From the NCBI RefSeq assembly GCF_019175385.1, contig NC_083340.1:15698336-15762335 (forward strand): a stretch of DNA of 64,000 nt, written 5' to 3'. Position 1 is the first letter of the stretch. Each line of letters opens with the position of its first letter. This document shows positions 45,945-58,697 of this stretch, piece after piece. Source of the stretch: Lycium barbarum (taxonomy: Eukaryota > Streptophyta > Magnoliopsida > Solanales > Solanaceae). The notes below the pieces were generated by a model, which worked only from the letters and a program-made list of their open reading frames with translations, was not told the DNA's origin and did no database searches. Both the position numbers and the translations under genes were made by a program.

Positions 45945-46372
45945 TGAACCTTCGGGTATGAAGTCGAGGTGGATATTGCCTTAGGTTGGGCCTTGATGTG
46001 TGTTGGGACTAGCCACCCCGTTATGTGTACTTTAATTGTTCTATTGTGCTGGCTTGATGCTATGAGTAGTTGGTAGATATTGAATTCTGTGTTATCGTCT
46101 TTTGGGATAGAATTGACATACACGTTGTTGATATTTGTACTGGGATATGTTGTTGGCGTACCCACTGTTGGTACATTTGATATTGATATGTTGTTGGCAT
46201 ACCACTATTGGTATTGTGATACGATACATTTTTGGCTTACCCCATTGTTGGTACTTGTGCTATTGAACCTGATTGTTGATGATTGATATACTCATTGCAC
46301 ATATTCTCTCACATTTATGATGCATAGCCGATACCCGGTGATAATCCGGTATCGTTGAGTGAGCAAACTAAT

Positions 46373-48833
46373 TGTCACGACCCGGCTAGGGGCCGCGACG
46401 GGTACCCGTGCTAACCACCGAGCACCACTCGTGTGACTACTCCTTAGCCTCTTTATCAATCGATTATCCACTTCATACATAATTTATAAGAAAACCATTC
46501 TCATCTGGAAACAAAAGCATTGTATATACTTGAGCCCTATAGGCTAGCAAAATAATACATATATGTACATACATACAAAATGACCCTTCCATGAGACCAT
46601 ACAGCCCACATCGAGTATCTACGAGCCTCTATGGAACGACATATACAATTATACACAAAATATCATCACAGGCACCTCCGGAGCAATGGAGGGCTTTCAA
46701 TCAACTGGCAACTCTAAGAATCTGGAGTAATGCCTCCTCCCTGTCTACCTGTGGGCATGGACACAGCGTCCAAAGAAAAAGGACGTCAGTACGAACATTG
46801 TACTGAGTATGAGAGGCATAAACAGTGAAAGAATACATCAATAATATAGAGAAGCATCAACATAACATCTGGATCTGACTACTGATCATAAAAGAAGTAA
46901 TGCATGCTGTCTTACTCATACTCATCATCATGGCATATATGCATCATACACAAGCTGCCCGTTCATATCGGAACGGTGTGATAATCAATAATAGTAGCCC
47001 GCGTCCAGGCCTCCCGCGTCCGGGGTACCATCTCATGCCGCCAACTAGTGGTGTCTGCCCATGCCCGAAGGTCATGGTGTCTCCGTATAGCTGCCCGCCT
47101 TGGCGGTGACTGTCTGGCCAACTAGGCACGGTGTAAAATGCTCATGACATGCTCAATGCAAAATACTCATAATAATATGGTCATCATAAAATACTCATCT
47201 TATCATGATATGTATATAAGGCTCAAGATCAACTTTATTCTATCGGGGTGACGTAAGGTCGTAATCCCCCGGTTACATTATGGAACCATTATGGACATTC
47301 TGCCTCACCTTGAAAGGACTAGTACATAAGGTGAGTGTAGTCAAGGAATAACATCCTCATATCGTATAGCTTATCTCATATGGACATTCATAGGCATAAG
47401 TTTTTAACTTCTTAGAAGGTGAGAGCTCATGAAAGGAATAGGGATTTAAGCTAAGAGATTCATGCCATTAGAAGGAAGGACTAGCCTCACATACCTTTGT
47501 CGTTTAGCTAAGCTATCGGTCACTCGTTCACCTCCGATGTCACGTCGTCACCTTCATTAAAGAATGTGAGGTACATTAGCTAAATAACTATGAGAACGCG
47601 TCGTTAGTTTCTAGGAAAAATTGGGCAGCACTTCCTTTGTTTATACTACTTCTCCCATGTTCTACATCAACTCCCAACATTCGCAATATTACTCACAATA
47701 TCACAATCAACACTCGTCATTCATCTGCACTTAGCAAAATCCACCATTTTCTTCCAATTAACTCACATTTAGGGTTATAGCTCATTATCGTATTTTCCGC
47801 ATTCATAAAACTCATTTCATAGCCTAAGCATCATTCCCAACATGTTCATAATCACCACATACCAACATCCTTGATTCAATCCCACTATCATCCAATTGTG
47901 TCACTATTCACTTAAAATTACCCCATTTTTTTATATTCTTCTACATTTCAAGAATCTAAGCTTTCTAATACCTTAAACAACATGGGATGATCATAAAACT
48001 CACCTTCGATGATGGTTGAACAAGCCTTGAAAGAGAATACCTCTTTAGCACCAAAACCCTACTTCACTCTTTCTTGAATTTCCTTGAAGAAGATAAGCTT
48101 TACTTGAATCTACACACTTGATTTCATGTAATTGATGTTGTTGATCTTGGTTTTCTTTTGATATCTCTTATAGATGGATGTTGGAGAGAGTTCTAGAGAT
48201 TTCCTTAGCCAACAGGATGGAAAAAATGATTTTTGGACGAGTTGGGTACATTTAAAAGGGGTCCAGAATTTTCTGGACTGGCACGACATATATGCGACAC
48301 ACTTCGCGAGTCGCAGGTTATGTCGCGGAGCTCGCCAGACGACCGACCCTCACTGGCACAACCCGCGATGAAGCGGCGTGGTCGCGGGTCGTGTCTGCGA
48401 GGCGCAGGTGGTGTCGCGGAGTGTGCCAGAAAGGTGATATTATTTTGTCCCGAAACGGTATGTCGTAGAGTGGCCATAACTTTTGATCCCGATATGTTGT
48501 GAGGGCCCACGACCTATGGTTAGAAAGATCTTTCAGTTATCTACAACTTCCATCCTGTAGTGTTTTTTCCCAAATTCCAACTTTACAATGGCGTTTTGGC
48601 CCCTCCAAACCAGATCCTCCGAAAATGTTTCCTTAACTCGCCCTTTTGGATGGCTTATGCCTATATTTGGCTTATGGGTCCTTCTTGAAACTTACTTGGC
48701 ACTTAATTACCAACATAAGGGGCATTATAATTCTTCTCCTAAATATCATTAAGACATCACTAGTTCGATACTCGAAATTGTCCTTCGCCAGTCGATTCAC
48801 TGTGCACGAACAAAACATTTTCGAGGTGTAACA
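46373..48833 (-). repeat. 3' LTR of the Gypsy element
   Basis: 2461 bp, TGTCACGACCC...GAGGTGTAACA on the plus strand. It contains GTGACGTAAGGTCG (47248-47261), a CCCGCGTCC/GGCCAACTAGGCACGG repeat module (about 46995-47135) and the GGTCCAGAATTTTCTGGACT palindrome (48260-48279) next to TTTTAAATG. Confidence 0.94.
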
Positions 48834-48857
48834 TTCTCCCCCCCCCCCCCCCCCTTG
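48834..48857 (-). other. Polypurine tract of the Gypsy element
   Basis: On the minus strand CCAAGG is followed by a long G run and AGAA immediately before the 3' LTR. This is the plus-strand primer site for reverse transcription. The G run may be length-variable. Confidence 0.85.
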
Positions 48858-49047
48858 GGAACATTCGTCCTCGAATGTTAAACTATTCGGGATTCTACGA
48901 AAATTTCGCCAGAGTTTCCCCTGTACTATGGCACTACTAACCTGTCACAACAACCCATAATATCATGGCCTCACAGGGCTACATCACAATAGCAACATAT
49001 TTGTGGCCACACACGACCAAAATCATAAAATTTAATGTATACATACC

Positions 49048-49794
49048 TTATCTCGTTGGCGTTTCGCTCTGGATTTCTCCTGGGGGTTGGAATAAGTGCG
49101 GATACTTTGACTTCATACTCTCTTCCGCTTCCCAAGTCATTTCTTCCCGATTGTTGTTCCGCCACAGGACCTTAACTGAAGCTACCTCTTTGTTTCGAAG
49201 CTTTCGCACTTGCCTATCTAAGATGGAAATAGGCACTTCTTCATAAGTTAACTTTTCCACTATTTGCACGTCATCTATCGGGAAAATCTTTTTGGGATCT
49301 CCAACACACTTGTGGAGCATTGAAACATGAAAGACTGGATGAATTGATTCAAGCTCTGAAGGCAACTCTAATTCATAGGCTACCTATCCCACCTTGCGGA
49401 TGATTTTGTAGGGTCCGATATACCTCGGATTTAGCTTCCCTTTCTTGCCAAATCTCATCACCCCCTTCATTGGCGACACTTTCAAGAACACCCAATCATG
49501 AATTTGAAACTCCAAATCTCATCGGCGGTTGTCCGCATAGGACTTTTGGCGACTTTGGGCTGTCAACAACCGATCTCGAATCACCTTGACCTTTTCTATT
49601 GCCTTCTGGACCAATTCAGGGCCCACTAATTGTGCTTCTCCTACTTCGAACCATCCGATTGGAGATCTACATTTCCTTCCATATAACGCTTCGTATGGAG
49701 CCATTTGCATACTAGAATGATAGCTGTTGTTATATGAAAATTCAATGAGAGGTAAATGATCATCCCAGCTACCACCAAAATCTAACACACACAC
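49048..49794 (-). pseudogene. Gypsy integrase C-terminus and chromodomain-like end
   Basis: 49794-49519 continues the integrase after a frameshift: [37 protein letters not shown] and QSRQKSYADNRR, then TGA at 49519-49521. The next part (FLKVSPMKGVMRFGKKGK, PRYIGPYKIIRKVG) is interrupted by TAG at 49384-49386. The last part (49365 down) reads ELESIHPVFHVSMLHKC, VPISILDRQVRKLRNKEV, SVKVLWRNNNREEMTWE and YPHLF. That final segment has the layout of the chromodomain-like tail of plant chromoviruses, thought to direct insertion to particular chromatin. The product is broken by the two stops. Confidence 0.88.
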
Positions 49795-52688
49795 CGGAGC
49801 ATATCTTCTAAGGTTTGAATGGTACGCTCGGCTTGCCCATCAGTCTGTGGATGAAATGTTGTGCTAAATTTCACTTGCGTGCCCAAACCTTCTTGAAAAG
49901 ACTTCCAGAACTTAGCTGTAAACTGTGCTCCCCTGTCTGTGATAATAGACAATGGTATGCCATGGAGCCACACGATTTCCTTGAGATATAGCCTTGCATA
50001 GTCCTCTGCTGTGTACGTCGTTTTGACTGGGAGAAAATGGGCTGCTTTTGTCAATCTATCCACGATCACCCATATCGAATCATACTTACCCCGAGAGCGA
50101 GGTAATCCCACAATGAAATCCATGTTGATCACTTCCCATTTCCAAGTAGGTATTTCTATAGCCTGCAATAAGCCTCCCGGCTTCTGATGCTCAACTTTCA
50201 CTTGTTGGCAATTTGGGCATTGAGCTACGAATTCCGCTATATCTCTTTTCATACCATCCCACCAATACATTATCTTTAGATCATGATACATTTTGGTCGC
50301 ACCTGTGTGAATAGAGTACCGAGTACAATGCGCTTCTTCTAAGATTAGTCGGCGCAGGTCCGCCACCTCCGGCACGCATACTCTTCCTCGGTATCTGAGA
50401 ACCCCATCACTAGAAACTTCAAACCAAGAGTTTTCTTTTCCATGAGATACGTCTCTATAATGACATAACTGAGGATCTTCGCGTTGCCGTTCTTTCACTT
50501 CCATAACCAAGGACGAAACTGCAGAATCTTTGATACTAGTACCTGCCTCACCCGCATCAAGCACACGTACTCCAAGATTAGCCAACCGATGGATTTCTTG
50601 AACCATCTCTCTCCTTTCCGGAGGGACTTCACATAAACTGCCCATTGATCGGCGGCTAAGTGCATCGGCTACTACATTGGCTTTCCCGGGGTGGTATAAA
50701 ATGTCAACATCATAATCTTTTAATAGTTCTAACCACCGCCTCTGTCGCAGATTCAATTCCTTCTGCTTGAAAATGTACTGGAGGCTCTTGTGATCTGTAT
50801 AGATATCCACGTGCACACCGTACAAGTAATGTCTCCACATCTTTAAGGCATGAATGACTGCAGCCAATTCGAGATCATGCGTTGGGTAATTCTTTTCATG
50901 CTTCCGCAATTGTCTCGAAGCGTATGCAATAACCTTACCATGCTGCATCAATACACACCCTAATCCGACACCCGAAGCATCGCAATACACCACGTAACCA
51001 TCTGGTCCTTCTGGAAGTGTTAAAACTGGAGCTGAGGTTAACCTGTCTTTCAACTCTTGGAAACTACGCTCACAAGCGTCGTTCCATTGGAATTTAGCCG
51101 CCTTCTGGGTTAGTTTCGTCAATGGGGCCGAGATAGATGAAAATCCCTCTACAAACCTCCTATAATAGCCTGCCAAACCTAGGAAACTACGAACTTCTGT
51201 GGGCGTCGTAAGCCTTGGCCAAGTTTTCACCGCTTCAATTTTCCGAGTATCAACTCGAATACCATCATCGGAAATAACATGGCCCAGAAATGTTACCGAA
51301 TCCAGCCAGAACTCGCACTTTGAAAATTTTGCATATAATTCCTTGGCTCGAAGAATGCCAAGAACAATCCTCAAATGATCTGCATGTTCCGATTCCGTGC
51401 GAGAATACACCAGAATATCATCGATAAATACGATCACAAATAGATCCAAGAGAGGTCTGAATATGTTGTTCATCAAATTCATAAATACAGCCGGAGCATT
51501 AGTCAACCCGAATGACATCACTCGAAATTCATAGTGGCCATATCTCGTTCTGAAAGCCGTTTTAGGAATATCCGCCTCTCTAACTCTCACCTGATGGTAG
51601 CCCGACCTCAAATCTATCTTGGAAAACCACTTGGCACCTTGCAATTGATCGAACAAATCATCAATCCTTGGGAGAGGATATCTGTTCTTTATCGTCACCT
51701 TGTTCAATTGCCTATAGTCAATACACATTCGGAGTGAGCCGTCTTTCTTTCTCACAAACAAGACCGGTGCTCCCCACGGTGATGAACTGGGTCTAATGAA
51801 TCCCTTCTCGAGCAAGTCCTTCAACTGTGTCTTTAGTTCTTTCAATTCTGCCGGAGCCATCCGATAAGGAGGAATAGAAATAGGATTTGTGTCCGACAAC
51901 ACATCAATAGCGAACTCAATTTCTCTTTCTGGTGGAAGACCTGGAAGTTCATCCGGGAATACGTCTAGAAATTCGTTCACCACCGGAACTGACTGAAAAG
52001 TTGGCGGCTCTGCCGCGGTGTCGTGAACCCGAACTAAATGATAAATATAGCCCTTCGCTATCATCTTTCTCGCCTTGAGGTAGGAAATAAACCTACCCTT
52101 TGGCGATGCTGCATTACCCTTCCATTCAAGCACGGGCTCTCCCGGAAATTGGAATCGAACCACTTTTGCCCGGCAGTCAACATTTGCATAACACGATGCC
52201 AACCAATCCATACCCATGATTATATCGAAGTCAACCATTTCTAGCTCAATAAAATCGGCTTGATTCTGACGATCACATATCACAATAATACAATTTCTGT
52301 ATACCCGTCTTGCTATCACGGGTTCACCAACCGGAGTAAGTACCTCAAAGGGTTTAATGAGCTCGGGTTTCACCCCAGCACAACCGGCAACATATGGAGT
52401 AATATAAGAAAATGTAGAACCCGGATCTATCAACGCATACACATCACGGGAGAATATAGACAATATACCTGTGACAACATCTGGGGAAGACTCCAGATCC
52501 TGTCGTCCAGCTAGAGCATATACACGAGGCTGAACAGCACCTGAAGTGGATGCTCCCCCTCTACCTCTGCCTCTACCTGCTGTCATCTGGGGAGTCTGTG
52601 TTGTCTGGCGCACTGACGAAGAACCCACTGCTGAACCTGTGGGCTGAGTCCCAGCCCTATCTCTCGCTGAGGGGCAGTCCCTCATCAT
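49782..52688 (-). pseudogene. Gypsy pol: protease, RT, RNase H, integrase
   Basis: A single long frame (968 codons) holds these domains: protease [13 protein letters not shown] (residues about 85-97); RT with [19 protein letters not shown] (about 315) and the catalytic [14 protein letters not shown] (about 415); RNase H with [17 protein letters not shown] (about 570); zinc-binding H-H-C-C ending CPNCQQVK; and integrase core [31 protein letters not shown] and [17 protein letters not shown] (D, D, E present). The frame ends at RCVC through an indel at about 49790. The frame is open toward gag, but the start shown is not the natural one; a stop at 52758-52760 lies between. Confidence 0.93.
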
Positions 52689-53849
52689 GTGACCGACTTG
52701 CCCGCAGGTATAGAAAACATCCGAACCTAGGCGACACTGTCCCGAATGCAGCCTACCTCACTGATTACACCGCGGTATTGGGGGCCTCCTCTGACCCTGA
52801 TCTCTCCTGGACTGGAAATCTGAGGCTCTCGAACTCTGTCCCTGACCTGGCTGAAAAGAACGATCGGACCTCCTGTCTGGGAATCTGGGAGGTGCACTGG
52901 TCGCTGACTGACCTGAGTGCCTAGAATGCGGCTTTCTTGGTCCCCCTCTATACTCACTGCTCTCTCCCATAGATCTAGCTCTTTTGCTTGGCCTCCTATC
53001 ACTGTTGCGATCACCCCTTTGTTGTGGTTGTCGCCCTTCCAAATTCTGAGCATGAGCCTGTATCCGGGAAATGTCCATCCCGTCTTGCAAAGAGGCTGTC
53101 AAACATTCTCTAAATAAATGTGGTCCCAAACCACTCACAAATCTATGTACCCGATCTCCCATGTCGGCCACCATAGCCGGAGCATATCTAGCCAAGGAGT
53201 TGAACTGCATGCTATACTCTCGGGCACTCATATTCTCTTGCCTCAAGTTCAGAAACCGATCCGCTCTAGCTCGGCGGACCTCGGGTGGCAAATAATGACG
53301 AGTAAAAGCATATACAAACTCTTGCCAAACCGGAGGAGGCGCATTCTCCCCTCTTGATAATACCCAATTGTTGTACCATAATACCGCCAAATCCTGGAGT
53401 CTATAGGATGCCAACTCCACGGATTCAGTTTCAGAGGCATGGACAACCCTCAATGGCCTCAATATATCATCGATAAAACCTTATGGGTCTTCCTCCGGCT
53501 TTGACCCGAAGAACTCTGGAGGATTTAGACTCATAAAATCACGGGCCTTTGTACTTGCTGCCCGGTCACTTGAACCCACATTCTGTCGTTGTGCTTGTGC
53601 AGCCACCAACTGGGTCAATAACTGAATAGCCTCGGTCACTTGTTGGCCCGAAGCAACCGGCGGAGGAATTGGAGCTGGGGCTCCTGCTTGCTCTTCCACA
53701 TTGGGCAAGGTAGAAGAAGAAGTGGGAGTGGCATGCGAGGAAGTGGCACCCTGAGCCTCGCTATGTCCCAACTCAACTGGAGGCTCTCGACTGGTGCCTT
53801 CACCGGCGGCATTTAATGTCGCGCGGATTTGCTTCTTCTTTGGCGGCAT
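52689..53849 (-). pseudogene. Gypsy gag with zinc knuckle
   Basis: The likely start is the ATG at 53847-53849 (MPPKKKQIRATLNAAGEG). Gag core: FMSLNPPEFFGSKPEEDP, then a TAA at 53481-53483, resuming with GFIDDI and RPLRVVHASETESVELASYR, LAVLWYNNW, FLNLRQENMSAREYSMQF. A TGA at 52758-52760 follows NQ, where a Cys codon is usual. The zinc knuckle [11 protein letters not shown] lies at about 52665-52700. The two stops are the only visible lesions in gag. Gag would package the element's RNA. Confidence 0.92.
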
Positions 53850-54039
53850 CGCTGAAACCATAACACACAATTAGAATAAAAGAAATCTTACATTACGGTC
53901 CTATCGCACGATCTCGTAGAAGAAAGATGGTCGTTTTTCCTAAATGCCCTGTAGCCTCTTGTTTATTGATGTGGCGCGCAACACACCATAAACAAGACTC
54001 TACTAGGCACGGCTCGTAGACACCTCCTAAGACCGAACT

Positions 54040-54051
54040 GCTCTGATACCA
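54040..54051 (-). other. Primer-binding site of the Gypsy element
   Basis: TGGTATCAGAGC on the minus strand, a few bases inside the 5' LTR, complementary to initiator Met tRNA. Confidence 0.92.
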
Positions 54052-54055
54052 CTTT

Positions 54056-56554
54056 TGTCACGACCCGGCTAGGGGCCGCGACGGGTACCCGTGCTAACCA
54101 CCGAGCACCACTCGTGTGACTACTCCTTAGCCTCTTTATCAATCGATTATCCACTTCATACATAATTTATAAGAAAACCATTCTCATCTGGAAACAAAAG
54201 CATTGTATATACTTGAGCCCTATAGGCTAGCAAAATAATACATATATGTACATACATACAAAATGACCCTTCTATGAGACCATACAGCCCACATCGAGTA
54301 TCTACGAGCCTCTATGGAACGACATAGACAATTATACACAAAATATCATCACAGGCACCTCCGGAGCAATGGAGGGCTTTCAATCAACTAGCAACTCTAA
54401 GAATCTGGAGCAATGCCTCCTCCCTGTCTACCTGTGGGCATGGACACAGCGTCCAAAGAAAAAGGACGTCAGTACGAACATTGTACTGAGTATGAGAGGC
54501 ATAAACAGTGAAAGAATACATCAATAATATAGAGAAGCATCAACATAACATCTGGATCTGACTACTGATCATAAAAGAAGTAATGCATGTTGTCTTACTC
54601 ATACTCATCATCATGGCATATATGCATCATACACAAGCTGCCCGTTCATATCGGAACGGTGTGAAAATCAATAATAGTAGCCCGCGTCCAGGCCTCCCGC
54701 GTCCGGGGTACCATCTCATGCCGCCCACTAGTGGTGTCTGCCCATGCCCGAAGGTCATGGTGTCTCTGTATAGCTGCCCGCCTTGGCGGTGACTGTCCGG
54801 CCAACTAGGCGCGGTGACTGTCCGGCCAACTAGGCACGGTGTAAAATGCTCATGACATGCTCAATGCAAAATACTCATAATAATATGGTCATCATAAAAT
54901 ACTCATCTTATCATGATATGTATATAAGGCTCAAGATCAACTTTATTCTATCGGGGTGACGTAAGGTCGTAATCCCCCGGTTACATTATCGAACCATTAT
55001 GGACATTCTGCCTCACCTTGAAAGGACTAGTACATAAGGTGAGTGTAGGCAAGGAATAACATCCTCATATCGTATAGCTTATCTCATATGGACATTCATA
55101 GGCATAAGTTTTTAACTTCTTAGAAGGTGAGAGCTCATGAAAGGAATAGGGATTTAAGCTAAGAGATTCATGCCATTAGAAGGAAGGACTAGCCTCACAT
55201 ACCTTTGTCGTTTAGCTAAGCTATCGGTCACTCGTTCACCTCCGATGTCACGTCGTCACCTTCATTAAAGAATGTGAGGTACATTAGCTAAATAACTATG
55301 AGAATGCGTCGTTAGTTTCTAGGAAAAATTGGGCAGCACTTCCTTTGTTTATACTACTTCTCCCATGTTCTACATCAACTCCCAACATTCGCAATATTAC
55401 TCACAATATCACAATCAACACTCGTCATTCATATGCACTTAACAAAATCCACCATTTTCTTCCAATTAACTCACATTTAGGGTTATAGCTCATTATCGTA
55501 TTTTCCGCATTCATAAAACTCATTTCATAGCCTAAGCATCATTCCCAACATGTTCATAATCACCACATACCAACATCCAATCCCACTATCATCCAATTGT
55601 GTCACTATTCACTCAAAATTACCCCAATTTTTTATGTTCTTCTACATTTCAAGCATCTAAGCTTTCTAATACCTTAAACAACATGGGATGATCATAAAAC
55701 TCACCTTGGATGATGGTTGAACAAGCCTTGAAAGAGAATACCTCTTTAGCACCAAAACCCTACTTCACTCTTTCTTGAATTTCCTTGAAGAAGATAAGCT
55801 TTACTTGAATCTACACACTTGATTTCATGTAATTGATGTTGTTGATCTTGGTTTTCTTTTGATATCTCTTATAGATGGATGTTGGAGAGAGTTCTAGAGA
55901 TTTCCTTAGCCAACGGGATGGAAAAAATGATTTTTGGACGAGTTGGGTACATTTAAAAGGGGTCCAGAATTTTCTGGACTGGCACGACATATATGCGACA
56001 CACTTCGCGAGTCGCGGACATGCTCCGCGAGTCGCAGGTTGTGTCGCGGAGCTCGCCAGACGACCGACCCTCACTGGCACAACCCGCGATGAAGCGGCGT
56101 GGTCGCGAGTCGTGTCTGCGAGCCGCAGGTGGTGTCGCGGAGTGTGCCAGAAAGGTGATATTATTTTGTCCCGAAATGGTCTGTCGTAGAGTGGCCATAA
56201 CTTTTGATCCCGATATGTTGTGAGGGCCCACGACCTATTGTTAGAAAGATCTTTCAGTTATCTACAACTTCCATCCTGTGGTGTTTTTTCCCAAATTCCA
56301 ACTTTACAATGGCGTTTTGGCCCCTCCAAACCAGATCCTCCGAAAATGTTTCCTTAACTCGCCCTTTTGGATGGCTTATGCCTATATTTGGCTTATGGGT
56401 CCTTCTTGAAACTTACTTGGCACTTAATTACCAACATAAGGGGCATTATAATTCTTCTTCTAAATATCATTAAGACATCACTAGTTCGATACTCGAAATT
56501 GTCCTTCGCCAGTCGATTCACTGTGCACGAACGAAAATTTTCCGAGGTGTAACA
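54056..56554 (-). repeat. 5' LTR of the Gypsy element
   Basis: 2499 bp. Against the 3' LTR it has an extra 25-bp copy of GACTGTCCGGCCAACTAGGC-type sequence (about 54790-54838) and an extra 20-bp CGCGAGTCGC-flanked piece (about 56010-56037). It lacks 7 bp near 55578. It carries GTGACGTAAGGTCG at 54956-54969 and the palindrome at 55961-55980. Confidence 0.94.
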
Positions 56555-57985
56555 CTAATATTTTGATAAACTCTTTTACTTGAGTGATTGTGAAAAGGCC
56601 GATGTCCGAAGATCAATTCCAGAATCGTTGATTGTATGAAACTAATATTTGATAGACTCTTTTACTAGAGTGATTGCGAGATGGCCGATGGCCGATGATC
56701 TATTCTGGCATCATTGTTGCATGGCCGATTCCGACGATATTTTCGGAATCGTTGTTAGTGAATGGATTCCGCGGGTCCCCCAGGATGGTGCCGATGAGAA
56801 CCCCCCATGGGCAAAGATCTGGGGTCTCGTCTGTCTGTTGGGCAAAGATCCGGGATGGGTGGCACTTAGACTTCGCGAGTCACGCTGGGTTGTGCTACCC
56901 AGACGTTGATATTTTCGTCCGGAGTACATATGTAAACCTCATTTGCATGGCACGGCATTGCATTCATACCATTATTGCACTACATTGCATTAGGAATTGA
57001 TTGAGATGTTTAGTGATTGGATTGCGATGATTGGATTGGATCGGATATATTCATACTTGACATATTTGGGTTTAGATGCTTTACATAGGCGATGACGGAT
57101 ACTCGGTTGTGATTATATTGTCTTATGCTTGATTGGTTTATTTGCTTATCTGCTTTATTATCTGAATTGTGTTAACTATGCTTAGTCGGCCGATGATGCC
57201 TACCAGTACTGTTGTTTGTACTGACCTGCACTTGCTGCATTCTTTTATGAATGTAGAGTACCAGGTCGGTTCCACTTCCGTGACCCGTGGCTGATCGACG
57301 CTTCAGCTTTCTCTCGAGTTTCCAGGGTGAGCATCGCGTCCGCTGACCTTGAAGACTCTCCTATCCTATGTCCTATTTTATTTCAGAGACATAGACATTT
57401 ATGTATTAGTGTTCCAGATTGTATTATTCTCCTTAGATGCTCTTGTATTATTTAGACTACACCCTGGGGGTGTTTATTGTCTTCCGCACTTTCTACTACT
57501 TATATATAGATATATCGTGAGACTTACGTATTTGTTCTATTCCGCTGTTTAAATTCATTCTTTCATATATTTATTCATTGTTGGGTTGAGGGTTCACTTA
57601 CCGAGGTGGGAAGGTAAGTGCCCTCACGGCCTAAGCAAAATGGGTCGTGACATATATAGAAAAATTTAAGAACCAACTAATCACGCAACGGTACTTGCAA
57701 AATGATTATAATGGTTGTTCCTATCAAAAAGATTCATGGCATAGGTAACCAAAGCAAAGAGTTATAGCGCAACAATCCTTGTCTTTCAGAGCTCAGTTGC
57801 CACAATGGAAGAAACAAGACATCCATATCAAGGTGTAGCCTTACAATGAGAAAAGCACTGATAATTAAAGAAATATTTGCATTCTCCTTTTGAAACAACT
57901 TGCTAAGACGGAGGGGGAGGGAATTATTAAAGCATTAGTTAAATGAACAGATATAAGAAGACAAGAAAAAGTTCCAGGAAGTTAC

Positions 57986-58149
57986 GAGATTTTCTGCCAT
58001 GTCTATGTTTAGTGTCTGCACATGAGGTGAGGCTCCCAAAAGCCAGCTACTCCATACAAATCAAACTTTTCCATATACAACTCTAGCGTAAGATATTTGC
58101 ATTTCAACTCTGGAACCGGCAACCCTTTGAACTGCAACATGCACGGGAC
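57986..58149 (-). pseudogene. FBD gene copy B, exon 2
   Basis: The acceptor TACTGTACCAG precedes 58149. The exon reads VPCMLQFKGLPVPELKCKYL, then TLELYMEKFDLYGVAGF, the LRR-to-FBD linker of this family. A missing base near 58036-58042 shifts the frame. In the corrected frame ASPHVQTLNIDMAENL follows, up to a CTC|GTAACT donor at 57986. In the uncorrected frame it stops soon after EPHLMCRH. Joined to exon 3 in phase 0 it restores the usual domain order. Confidence 0.8.
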
Positions 58150-58697
58150 CTGGTACAGTAATTCCAATGAAGCTAGTAGAGAATGGAGAAAGCAACCGAA
58201 AAAAAAAGTACTTCACAACAGAGAGATAATGTTGTGACAAATCTAACTATCTAAACAATCTAAGTTACATCAATGTAAACAAATCCTCGTTTCTAGATAG
58301 ATCTTTTGGCAGTATGATAAAAGAAATACCCAATTTCGAAAAGCTGACAAAAGGATTGCATAAAGACACAAATGTCCACAAGTTTCTGTAATTAGTCCAG
58401 TTGCTTTAGTGAAATTCATCCAAAAGGTTCTCAATTGTAAAATGTTTACACTCTGCAACTGTGCTAAAAATTAATCTTAGAAATCATGAACTGCTGAGTT
58501 TTTGTAGAAAGGTAAGGTAATTTCAATAACTTGACAGCACCAAGTGTGCTGAACTACAAAAGTTATGTACAACATAGCTATGCAGTGTGCTAATGAGGTT
58601 TAATATTTTATCTATATCATTTACAGTGGCAAGTTTAGACCAACAATGCAAAAAAATACAAACAAGTATATTTAAGGACTTTTGATTTAAAATAAAC

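Larger units (their letters stand above)
46373..56554 (-). mobile_element. Ty3/Gypsy chromovirus-type LTR retrotransposon, 10.2 kb (TSD ctaat)
   Basis: LTRs lie at 46373-48833 (3') and 54056-56554 (5'), with ctaat at 46368-46372 and 56555-56559. The PBS fits initiator Met tRNA, and the polypurine tract is G-rich. Order on the minus strand is gag, protease, RT, RNase H, integrase, chromodomain-like end, i.e. Ty3/Gypsy (Tekay/Del-like chromovirus by motif pattern). The LTRs align nearly throughout. Their 38-bp length difference is fully explained by three indels (25, 20 and 7 bp), so the insertion is recent. Four nonsense codons and one frameshift inactivate it. Confidence 0.95.
34786..57652 (+). 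mobile_element. Gypsy family B solo LTR (TSD tatat), exploded by nested insertions
   Basis: It starts TGTAACGACCC at 34786 and ends GGGTCGTGACA at 57652, flanked by tatat (34781-34785 and 57653-57657). Its own pieces are 34786-35360, 42429-43230, 45950-46372 and 56560-57652, about 2.9 kb in total. The insertions are CACTA (35361-42425), a solo LTR (43231-45944) and a Gypsy element (46373-56554), each with its own TSD. The first two pieces hold ACCGCTAGGGCGGT and ACCGCTGGAGCGGT palindromes. It lies in intron 2 of FBD copy B. Confidence 0.9.

Noticed and set aside
44955..46286. Short frames in solo LTR 43231-45944 and the adjacent outer LTR
   Set aside because: No domain, and positions fall in LTR repeats.
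46591..47129. Repeated small protein also seen at 54583 and 3211
   Set aside because: Same LTR segment in different copies; conservation is of the LTR DNA, with no sign of coding selection visible.
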